Source: UBA4292 sp964648695 (GTDB taxonomy: Bacteria > Bacillota > Clostridia > Lachnospirales > Lachnospiraceae). Taken from it: a DNA stretch of 11,001 nt. The position numbers were made by a program, and so were the translations under genes. A model generated the notes under the pieces. It searched no databases. It was not told where the DNA came from and was given only the letters and a program-made list of their open reading frames with translations. This document shows, in pieces, positions 1-6,194 of the stretch; the stretch's first letter is position 1; each line of letters begins with the position of its first letter. The stretch covers positions 1 to 11,001 of the forward strand of contig CAZYLH010000048.1 of the NCBI GenBank assembly GCA_964648695.1, given 5' to 3'.

Positions 1-240
1 GATGAAGAGGGGAGACTACACGGCGACAGATTCTTTGTAGCCCTTATCCCCGAAGAGGAGACTTCTTTCCTGAGCATAAAAACCTATGAACATGGCAAAA
101 TCACAAAAAACAGAAGTGTTGCAACTATTAATCGAATTGTTGATCCGTCAGAGATCGGCGACATTTTAAGAGAGTACGAGCTAATAAAAACACCCAAACA
201 AGACAAGCCGCCAAGGGCGTCTGGTGGACGCAAATTATAA
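1..240 (+). CDS. C-terminal end of an unrecognised mobile-element protein (partial)
   Basis: Reading frame 1 is open from the left edge to a TAA at 238-240, giving the last 79 residues of a protein whose start lies outside the window. The visible part looks like a small globular end: beta-like stretches (RFFVALIPEEE, then FLSIKTYEHGKI) followed by an alternating charged helix (DPSEIGDILREYELI) and a basic, proline-rich tail ending GGRKL. I do not recognise the family. It lies 15 bases upstream of the SSB gene in the same direction, so it is probably co-transcribed with it. The coding call rests on the open frame, the protein-like composition and the stop placed just before the SSB ribosome binding site. 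The last 15 bases of the gene closely resemble the end of the restored YodL-like frame at 5481-5495. Confidence 0.7.
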   Translation, partial: DEEGRLHGDRFFVALIPEEETSFLSIKTYEHGKITKNRSVATINRIVDPSEIGDILREYELIKTPKQDKPPRASGGRKL

Positions 241-255
241 AAAAGGAGAACACAC

Positions 256-648
256 ATGAACAGAGTAGTACTAATAGGAAGATTGACGAGAAATCCAACG
301 ATCACCGTATCACAGGGCGACAATCCAGTGACGATAGCACGGTTTAATCTGGCCATCAATCGCCCACACGCAAAGGAAGACCAGCAGAGTGCAGATTTTA
401 TCAGCTGTGTAGCATTTGGAAAGACAGCCGAAAATATTGAAAAGTATCTCTCGCAGGGCAAAAAGATTGCTCTAGAGGGGCGCATTCAGACTGGAAGTTA
501 CACAAACAAGGAAGGACAGAAGCTCTACACCACAGACGTTGTGGTTGAGCGCATGGAGTTTGTCACACCTAAGGCATCTAGCGAACCGCCCACTGGTGAG
601 TTTATGCCCATTCCAGAGGATCTAGACGATGGACTGCCATTTAACTAA
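256..648 (+). CDS. ssb: Single-stranded DNA-binding protein
   Basis: This 130-residue protein has the classic bacterial SSB layout. An OB-fold covers roughly residues 1-103, starting MNRVVLIGRLTRNP and including the family-typical DFISCVAFGKTAENIEKYL, GRIQTGSYTNKEGQ and VVVERMEF stretches. A short flexible linker (about 104-120) and an acidic tip ending DDGLPFN follow. SSB binds and protects single-stranded DNA and recruits repair and replication proteins through its tip; element-borne copies are thought to coat the transferred strand after conjugation. The ATG at 256 is preceded by an AAAAGGAG ribosome binding site at 241-248. The protein is shorter than many chromosomal SSBs because its linker is short. 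The usual tip ends in Pro-Phe; here one Asn follows the Phe. The family call is secure. That this is the element's own copy rather than the chromosomal one is inferred from its neighbours. Confidence 0.95.
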   Translation: MNRVVLIGRLTRNPTITVSQGDNPVTIARFNLAINRPHAKEDQQSADFISCVAFGKTAENIEKYLSQGKKIALEGRIQTGSYTNKEGQKLYTTDVVVERMEFVTPKASSEPPTGEFMPIPEDLDDGLPFN

Positions 649-710
649 TCATAAGCACTAGACGTAGGCCAGGAGCAAAACGGCTATAAAAACTTTAGAT
701 AAATTGCTAT

Positions 711-742
711 AGAGAGAAGCCCCAAAGCGACTTCTCTTTTTT
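711..742 (+). terminator. Rho-independent terminator or attenuator before the transfer operon
   Basis: AGAGAAG (713-719) pairs perfectly with CTTCTCT (731-737) across an 11-base loop and is followed directly by a run of T (737-742). This is the standard shape of an intrinsic terminator on the + strand. It lies 63 bases after the ssb stop and only 21 bases before the ATG at 764, which leaves no room for a new promoter after it. Transcription of the downstream genes must therefore pass through it, so it may act as an attenuator rather than a plain stop. Confidence 0.75.
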
Positions 743-763
743 AATGCAGAAAAAGGAGGTTTT

Positions 764-1756
764 ATGAACGAAGAAAGCGCATATGACAGGTTGCTAAAAG
801 CTTATACCGAAGCGGACAAACACGATGGTTTTAAGTTTATTGCCGCGGCACTACAGGCAGGGTTAAATCAGGCATATGTTGAAGAATATATGTCTCCATC
901 GCTTAATCTTGATGACGCTCAGCTAATGGAACAGCTTGCTGCGATAAATGACGGATTGCCAGCGGAAACGCTTAAATATTTTTCCCGCGGTGAAGTGTCA
1001 GCAGAGGATATGAAAAATATGCGGATGCAAAGCCGAAATGATGAGGTTATGGCGGCATTCCGACAGGAGATCAGCGACATCCGTAACGCCTTGGCAGAGT
1101 TTACTCCCGTGGAGGAACTAAGAGCGATAAATCAAAACCTTAAGATGCTGATGGCGCAAAATGCGTTTTATCGCGAACGCATGAGAGAGCGTCAGGAGTT
1201 GGCGACCGAACAAGCAGATGACAAAGAGGAGGTGGTGGGGGCTACAGGCCAGGGACTGCCCCTCCCCAAAAAGAAAACGGGCAAAGATACAGGGGTTGAC
1301 GCTGCTCAAAAAGAAGCAGACCAGACCCACGAAGAAGCGTCTGCCGATGATGCGGCAGAACCCAAAGAAGTGCAGGAAACCGCAACCGTTGCAGACATGC
1401 AAAAGCAGGAGGCATCCGAAAAAGAAAGCGGCCAAGAGGTTGTCGCAAACAAAAAACTGTCCGCTAGTGAGCGAAAGGCCATAGCAAAGTCAAAACGGAT
1501 TTTGCGTGCAATCTATCGCAAGCTTAACGACAAAACGCAAAAAGACGAAACGAAAAAACAGGAGACAGCCATGCGGTTTATCAACCAGATCAACGATCTG
1601 GAAAAATTAGAGGCTATCCTAGAGGCTTGTCAGCACGGGATCCCATATGAACATCTTGAATACGTTGTTGACCCAGATGCAAATGCAAAGAAAATCCGCC
1701 TTATGACAGAGATTTACGATTTTGTTTTTTGTCAGCCAATAGAGGCTTGCGCATAA
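764..1756 (+). CDS. Unrecognised charged, helical mobile-element protein with helical repeats at both ends
   Basis: A 330-residue, soluble, strongly charged protein with no membrane segment or signal peptide. Residues about 24-89 contain two copies of a short helical repeat of the type L-x-x-G-L-x-x-x-x-V-x-x-Y (ALQAGLNQAYVEEYM, then LAAINDGLPAETLKYF, ending EDMKNMRM). Residues about 95-150 are predicted coiled coil (QEISDIRNALAEF, ELRAINQNLKMLM). Residues about 150-230 are low-complexity Lys/Glu/Ala/Gln and probably disordered. A basic helix spans about 231-270, and a third repeat-like unit (LEAILEACQHGIPYEHLEYV) lies near 282-301. I know no function for it. It is the first gene of the transfer operon, followed 15 bases later by the PcfB-like gene, and the coupling-protein tail carries a similar repeat, so an adaptor role in substrate or coupling-protein contact is a guess. 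The start is supported by AAGGAGGT at 753-760. Confidence 0.85.
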   Translation: MNEESAYDRLLKAYTEADKHDGFKFIAAALQAGLNQAYVEEYMSPSLNLDDAQLMEQLAAINDGLPAETLKYFSRGEVSAEDMKNMRMQSRNDEVMAAFRQEISDIRNALAEFTPVEELRAINQNLKMLMAQNAFYRERMRERQELATEQADDKEEVVGATGQGLPLPKKKTGKDTGVDAAQKEADQTHEEASADDAAEPKEVQETATVADMQKQEASEKESGQEVVANKKLSASERKAIAKSKRILRAIYRKLNDKTQKDETKKQETAMRFINQINDLEKLEAILEACQHGIPYEHLEYVVDPDANAKKIRLMTEIYDFVFCQPIEACA

Positions 1757-1771
1757 AAGGAGGGGATAAAC

Positions 1772-2896
1772 ATGAGTGAAATAGCAGAAGCTGCGCAAAT
1801 TGTGATGATCATGGGACAGGCACTTGCCGGAACGGGTAAGTTTGCCTATAAGACCGGAGAGCTTGGCGTGATGATAATAAAGGCAATTATGAACCGTGTT
1901 GAAAAAGAGCGTCTCGCCCAGTTGTCCGGCGAAGTGCCGATGGATAAGCTTGAACGTTTTGAGGCGAGGAAATTGTCCGTTGCGAGGTTTGAAAACGTAA
2001 ACATGGAAGAACTTGAGGCATTGCTTGACCAGTATGACGTTCCCTATTCTTTGATGCCAAGCGCAGAGGTAAACGGCATTGAGTATACGCAGATCGCATT
2101 CGGAATAAGAAATACCGACCGGATAAACGCTATCATACAGACGCTTAACGGCAAGGGTGAGGTGATAACCTCCGATACACAGCCGCCTTATATAAGTCAC
2201 GGACGGGTATCTTTAGATGTTCTATATGAGCAGGACGGAAACCTCTTGATGTATCAGTTTGATGAAGCTTCTCGTGAGCAGATCACAGCTGCGCTAGAGG
2301 GCTACATGATAAAGTATTCATTTATGCCCGACCTAAACGTTAATGACGAAAAGTTTGAGATTGCCTTTCCTCCAAAGCAGATAGCGCAGGTTCAGATGAT
2401 GCTTAAAAAACTCCAGATTGACGGAATGCCGATCGAGATGGAGGAATACATCGAAAACGCAAGCCCCGACCTAGTGCGGCAAGCAGCTGAGGAGTACGAT
2501 AAGCAGCACATTCTTCCAACAGCGTTTGAGATCACAGAAAAAGACGGAAACGTCTTTGAAATCTCTGCGCCCAAGGGTGCGGTAATCACAAATGAGCAGG
2601 ACGAAGAAAGGCCTTTAATATCGCCCACCGGCCAGTACGCCCTTCCTGTGCCACAGACAGAGATCAAGGAGTACAAAGATGACCCTGACAAGATCAAATT
2701 TGAGGTAAAAAAGGAGAAAGAATATGAGGTAGTATTTCCCAATGGGACAAGCGAAACTAAGACAGGTAGCCAACTAATTGACGACATGAGAGAGGCAATC
2801 GAAAAAGCAAAAGAGCAGTTAGAAAAGCTCTTGGGCAATCAGACAGAAAAGATCGAAGAAGGCATCGAGGAGGCCTCTAAAACCTTAAAACTATGA
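1772..2896 (+). CDS. DUF3801/PcfB-like conjugation protein with an internal duplication
   Basis: The 374-residue protein begins with an Ala/Met-rich helix (about 1-45, AAQIVMIMGQALAGTGKFAY) and then the compact domain (about 66-127) that resembles DUF3801/PcfB proteins, which are encoded beside the coupling protein in Gram-positive conjugative elements and are thought to assist DNA transfer. The same fold pattern seems to recur at about 163-216: ELEALLDQYDVPYSLMP in the first unit matches QITAALEGYMIKYSFMP in the second. Family members I know usually carry one unit, so this is a longer form. The C-terminal part (about 225-374) is charged and ends in a helix rich in Glu and Lys. The ATG at 1772 follows a strong AAAAGGAGGGG (1755-1765) that overlaps the end of the preceding gene. 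Its TGA overlaps the ATG of the coupling-protein gene (ATGA, 2893-2896), so the two are probably translationally coupled. The family call is by recognition of the N-terminal pattern and the context. Confidence 0.75.
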   Translation: MSEIAEAAQIVMIMGQALAGTGKFAYKTGELGVMIIKAIMNRVEKERLAQLSGEVPMDKLERFEARKLSVARFENVNMEELEALLDQYDVPYSLMPSAEVNGIEYTQIAFGIRNTDRINAIIQTLNGKGEVITSDTQPPYISHGRVSLDVLYEQDGNLLMYQFDEASREQITAALEGYMIKYSFMPDLNVNDEKFEIAFPPKQIAQVQMMLKKLQIDGMPIEMEEYIENASPDLVRQAAEEYDKQHILPTAFEITEKDGNVFEISAPKGAVITNEQDEERPLISPTGQYALPVPQTEIKEYKDDPDKIKFEVKKEKEYEVVFPNGTSETKTGSQLIDDMREAIEKAKEQLEKLLGNQTEKIEEGIEEASKTLKL

Positions 2897-5010
2897 GAAA
2901 TAAGAGCAAGGCTAGGACAATGGCAATAGTCATTGTCCTTATCGCTATTTATATGGGCTATCTTGTTGCCGGATGCACAGATGATGCGGGCACTCTTTCT
3001 TTTGAAAGCGTTATATCAACACTCCCAAGCCGCTTTAATAAGCCCATAGGCTTATATTTTACCAGATATACGCCCATTGGGGTGCTCTTTGGCGGCTTTA
3101 TCGGCGTATATATAGCGGTCTATTACTACCTATCACAAAAGAAATGGATGTGGGGACAGGAATACGGTTCAGCAGAATGGGGCGATGTAAAAAAGATATC
3201 AAAAAAGCTTGCGCCGCCAAGAGATAAGGACGGGAAATACACGGAACCCTCCCGTATATATTCGCAGAACCTGCGGATAAGCCTAAACCCCGATCGGACA
3301 CACCTAAACAACAATGTGATAGTCGTTGCGGGGTCAGGAAAAGGAAAAACCCTAAACCTAATCATCCCAAATATCCTAGAATGCTCCGGATCAATGATAA
3401 TCACTGATCCTAAAAAAGAGCTTCTTAGAACCTGTGGTAAATACCTACTAGAAAAAGGGTATGAGATCAGGGTTGTCGACCTAATAGACTTTGAGTTTTC
3501 AGATCACTATAACCCATTTAAGCATACCAAAAGCTCTGATGACATACCAGAGCTTGTAGAGCTTATCTGGAGGTCAAAGGCAGATCCCAAAGCACAAAAG
3601 GGTGACCCGATATGGGAGGATTCGGCAAAAGCCTTAGTTGAGAGCATTTTTTACTACCTCTTTTTAGAAAAAGAGGCGAAATACCGCACTTTTAGAAACG
3701 TGATGCGTATTCTCACATATTTATCCTCTGGTCAAAAAAACGTAGAGAGTTGGCGAAAGAAAATAATTGAGCCACTACAGGAAAAAAATCCAGACCATCC
3801 TGCGGCAACCAAATACATTGCGGCAATGAGCGGTGCAGAGGACACTGTAAAAAGTGTGCTTTTCTCTGCAACCGGACGCATGGCATCGTTTTATGATGAG
3901 AAGCTTTTGCGTATCCTTGACGAGGACGATATGGACTTTGCGGCTATGGGAATGGGTTATGAGAACGATAAGACCAAGCCCACTGCGCTGTTCTTCTGTA
4001 TTCCAGATGCGGATACGCGGTGGAACTTCATTGTCTCGCTTGCCTACATGCAGGCCTTTAAGGAGCTTTACTATGCGGCAGATCACTACTGCGAGGACAG
4101 GAGAGGGGCACTCCCTATTCCAGTAACAAACTTCCTTGATGAGTTTGCGAACATCCCCTTGCCAGACACATTCCCCGACCTACTCTCAACAATGCGCGGT
4201 CGAAACATATCGGCTGTCATTGTTTTACAAGATCCGTCACAGCTAGAGTTTATGTATGAGAAGAAAAAAAACACAGTGAAGGGAAACTGCGATGTAACTC
4301 TTTATCTTGGCGGTTCTGAGGACGAGACGCACAAATGGGTATCAGAGCGACTTGGCACTGGCACAATAGATAAAAGGAGTACAGGTCGCAGTTACGGTAG
4401 TAGCGGTAGCGAGAGCAGAAACGATGATGTCCTAGGACGTGAGCTGATGAAAGCGGATGAGATAGGCAGACTTCTTTATAACGAGATAGTCATTTTTGTG
4501 TCGGGATATCATCCGATAAAAGATACCAAATATCCCACACTCACATCTGCATCTTATCAGCGAGCAAGAAGCCTTGGTAACTATAGGCATGTGCCAAAAG
4601 AGGTTGCGGAGAGCGAAAAGTCGGCGCAGATTAACGTTGCAGAAGAAATCAAAAACGCGGGCAAAAACCAAAAAGCGTCAGACGCAAGTAAACTCACAAA
4701 CAACAACGAGACGGCAAAGATGAAGAAAATCATAATTGAGCGTGCTACTGAGAGCGAAATTAAAAACGCCGACCCGTCAAATGTTCACACACTTTATACA
4801 GAATGGCGATCGTTTTCCTTTAGTTCGCCCGAAACCAAGAAACTCTTTAAGATGGAGCTATTTAAAGGATTTTCGGCCGAACAACTTACGCTTATCAAGA
4901 CAGCTTTTAAGACGGGGCTTACATCAGAGCAGCTTCTTTCTATGCTTAATCCAGAGATGAGCATAGACAAGATGAAGGTTGTGCTTCGATTTATGCAAGT
5001 TGAAATATAA
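2893..5010 (+). CDS. VirD4/TraG-type IV coupling protein (DNA-transfer ATPase)
   Basis: A 705-residue membrane-anchored ATPase that links the relaxase-DNA complex to the secretion channel and is thought to drive DNA export. Two N-terminal membrane segments (about 9-27 and 60-80) are followed by the family-typical GSAEWGDVKKI stretch. The Walker A motif is A146-G-S-G-K-G-K-T153, then PNIL and the ITDPKKELLR stretch typical of TraG/VirD4 proteins. Walker B is NFLDEFANIPLPD, with D416-E417. Further conserved blocks are DLLSTMRGRNISAVIVLQDPSQL and MKADEIGRLLYNE. It resembles the CD1115-type coupling proteins of clostridial elements. After the ATPase core there is a charged linker (about 575-645) and a helical tail (about 654-705, FSAEQLTLIKTAFKTGL) similar to repeats in the protein at 764-1756. 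The start overlaps the upstream stop by four bases; the only nearby GAGGAGG lies about 20 bases before the ATG, so coupled initiation is likely. Confidence 0.95.
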   Translation: MRNKSKARTMAIVIVLIAIYMGYLVAGCTDDAGTLSFESVISTLPSRFNKPIGLYFTRYTPIGVLFGGFIGVYIAVYYYLSQKKWMWGQEYGSAEWGDVKKISKKLAPPRDKDGKYTEPSRIYSQNLRISLNPDRTHLNNNVIVVAGSGKGKTLNLIIPNILECSGSMIITDPKKELLRTCGKYLLEKGYEIRVVDLIDFEFSDHYNPFKHTKSSDDIPELVELIWRSKADPKAQKGDPIWEDSAKALVESIFYYLFLEKEAKYRTFRNVMRILTYLSSGQKNVESWRKKIIEPLQEKNPDHPAATKYIAAMSGAEDTVKSVLFSATGRMASFYDEKLLRILDEDDMDFAAMGMGYENDKTKPTALFFCIPDADTRWNFIVSLAYMQAFKELYYAADHYCEDRRGALPIPVTNFLDEFANIPLPDTFPDLLSTMRGRNISAVIVLQDPSQLEFMYEKKKNTVKGNCDVTLYLGGSEDETHKWVSERLGTGTIDKRSTGRSYGSSGSESRNDDVLGRELMKADEIGRLLYNEIVIFVSGYHPIKDTKYPTLTSASYQRARSLGNYRHVPKEVAESEKSAQINVAEEIKNAGKNQKASDASKLTNNNETAKMKKIIIERATESEIKNADPSNVHTLYTEWRSFSFSSPETKKLFKMELFKGFSAEQLTLIKTAFKTGLTSEQLLSMLNPEMSIDKMKVVLRFMQVEI

Positions 5011-5025
5011 AAGAAAGGAGAGCAA

Positions 5026-5495
5026 ATGATAGACGAAACACTTTTTAACCTTAATAAGGCTACGGGCCGGCACGGTAGCGACAAACGCCTAGAGTTTCTT
5101 TTGTCCGGCGAACATGATACATATGCAATCCTACAGTTGCAATCTGGCGCAGCGGCCAGGGACGAGCGGTTTATGAGCTATAGATATTTAGAAAGGCAGG
5201 GCAAAGAACCAAACTTTGACCACTACGAGGTGGTGTACTTGGGGCTTTTAGATGCCACACCGGAGCGTGAGCGAAACGAGATTTTGGACCACTTATATAA
5301 CATGTTTAACTTTATGCATCCCGAAGATTTTTGTGGTCACAGCATGTCTGTAAGTGACGTTGTGGGGTTATGTATTGACAGTAAGACATCATTTATTTTG
5401 TTGATTCCTTTGGGTTTAAAGAGCTTAAAAACTTTGTGCCTGAGGTTTACTTAAAACAGGCAGAAACACAGAAGCCTTGCGGACGCAGATTATAA
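5026..5495 (+). pseudogene. YodL-like mobile-element protein, broken by a -1 frameshift
   Basis: The intact frame starts at ATG 5026 after AAAGGAG (5014-5020) and runs to a TAA at 5452-5454, giving 142 residues. The first 123 match the YodL family pattern: YAILQLQSG, RDERFMSYRYLERQG, FDHYEVVYLG, then HPEDFCGHSMSVSDVV. The expected continuation, a Tyr-x-Val-Asp-Ser-x-Gly-Phe block, is missing from this frame. It is present in the -1 frame: from 5394 the sequence reads YFVDSFGFKELKNF and continues to PCGRRL and a TAA at 5493-5495, right before the next ribosome binding site. One missing T near 5391-5399 explains this, and the restored protein would have about 156 residues. The function of YodL proteins is unknown; they are common in these elements next to DUF5688 and ArdC-like genes. 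The broken gene may be a true mutation or a sequencing error in the T-rich ATTTATTTTG stretch. Confidence 0.8.
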
Positions 5496-5513
5496 AATGA
5501 GGAGGTAAAAAAC

Positions 5514-6194
5514 ATGGCGTTTAACATTGATGAGGTGTCAAAAGAGACTATGCTTAGCGGCGTTCTCCTCCGTATGTATGACGGAGCCAAGGCACCTCAG
5601 GGGTGTCCCAGAATAGAATGGCAGGACTTGGTAGCGGTGCCTGTTTTAATTGTCGATAATGGCAATGTTTATATTGAGCATCCGATCACTTACAGCGACC
5701 TAGATAAAAAGGGCATAACAGAACGCGAACTGATCGATGCGGCTAAGTTTAAAATACGGCGACACACACGCATCGGGCTTGTAGGTGAGTTTATAGCAGA
5801 GAGCATCGCCGAGGAATATGGTAAAGATGCGGCTAGGGATTTCTTGGAGACTGCGCCTCATGCCGAAGTAGAAATATTCGTGCTTAAATGCGGAAGCAAG
5901 TTCGGCGCGACAGCGGTACTTGATGAAAAAAACCTTGATGCGGTGTCTTTGCGGCTAGGCGGGGATTTTCATTTGATTCCCTCGTCCATACATGAGTTTC
6001 TTGCTGTGTCTACAGATCTTAGTCCGGCCAGATTGATGGAGATAGTGCAGGATATAAACAACAGTGATGTGGTTGGCGATGACGACATCCTATCATACAA
6101 CATATACAGTTATGATCATCAGACTATGACGGTACACACAGCCGACCTTACCCAAAAACCACCGGAAAAAGGGGGTAAGAACCTTGCCAGATAA
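5514..6194 (+). CDS. DUF5688 family protein
   Basis: A 226-residue soluble protein without membrane segments. The middle and C-terminal parts show the pattern I associate with DUF5688: FGATAVLDEKNLDAVSLRLG, then GGDFHLIPSSIHEFLAV, followed by a helix (SPARLMEIVQDINNSDV) and a closing LSYNIYSYDHQTM segment. Members are found in clostridial mobile elements and have no established function; conservation of the Gly-Gly-Asp-Phe and Pro-Ser-Ser-x-His-Glu residues suggests a folded domain rather than a linker protein. The ATG at 5514 follows AGGAGGT (5500-5506). The stop at 6192-6194 overlaps the TTG start of the ArdC-like gene by 11 bases, so both are likely made from the same message. The family assignment is by recalled pattern, not by a search. 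Confidence 0.8.
   Translation: MAFNIDEVSKETMLSGVLLRMYDGAKAPQGCPRIEWQDLVAVPVLIVDNGNVYIEHPITYSDLDKKGITERELIDAAKFKIRRHTRIGLVGEFIAESIAEEYGKDAARDFLETAPHAEVEIFVLKCGSKFGATAVLDEKNLDAVSLRLGGDFHLIPSSIHEFLAVSTDLSPARLMEIVQDINNSDVVGDDDILSYNIYSYDHQTMTVHTADLTQKPPEKGGKNLAR
6171..6176 (+). promoter_or_regulatory. Ribosome binding site for the TTG start of the ArdC-like gene
   Basis: GGGGGT preceded by AAAAA lies 7 bases before TTG 6184. It is G-rich but not a perfect AGGAGG. It supports the TTG start because the next in-frame ATG (6253) falls inside the conserved N-terminal domain. Confidence 0.5.

Noticed and set aside
84..485. Minus-strand open frame of 133 codons across ssb
   Set aside because: It is antisense to the clearly coding SSB and upstream gene, has no ribosome binding site that I can see, and its Cys/Ser/Leu/Phe-rich product looks like a shadow translation.
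649..710. Promoter before the transfer operon (TATAAA at 685-690)
   Set aside because: No acceptable -35 element stands at the right distance, and TATAAA alone is too common in this composition.
1218..1484. Lys/Pro/Arg-rich + strand frame of 88 codons inside the 764-1756 gene
   Set aside because: It is the out-of-frame reading of a low-complexity Lys/Glu/Ala/Gln region and has no recognisable start context or domain.
1619..2200. Minus-strand open frame of 193 codons
   Set aside because: It lies antisense across two tightly spaced + strand genes, both with strong ribosome binding sites; the product is rich in His/Cys/Tyr without a recognisable domain.
3328..3351. Odd Walker A in the coupling protein (A-G-S-G-K-G-K-T)
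   Set aside because: Ala at the first position is allowed by the general [AG]-x4-G-K-[ST] pattern, so this is not anomalous.
5385..5402. Programmed -1 ribosomal frameshift in the YodL-like gene
   Set aside because: The zero-frame codons TCA-TTT-ATT-TTG do not form a slippery heptamer and shifted anticodons would mispair; I also saw no clear downstream pseudoknot. A plain one-base loss is simpler.
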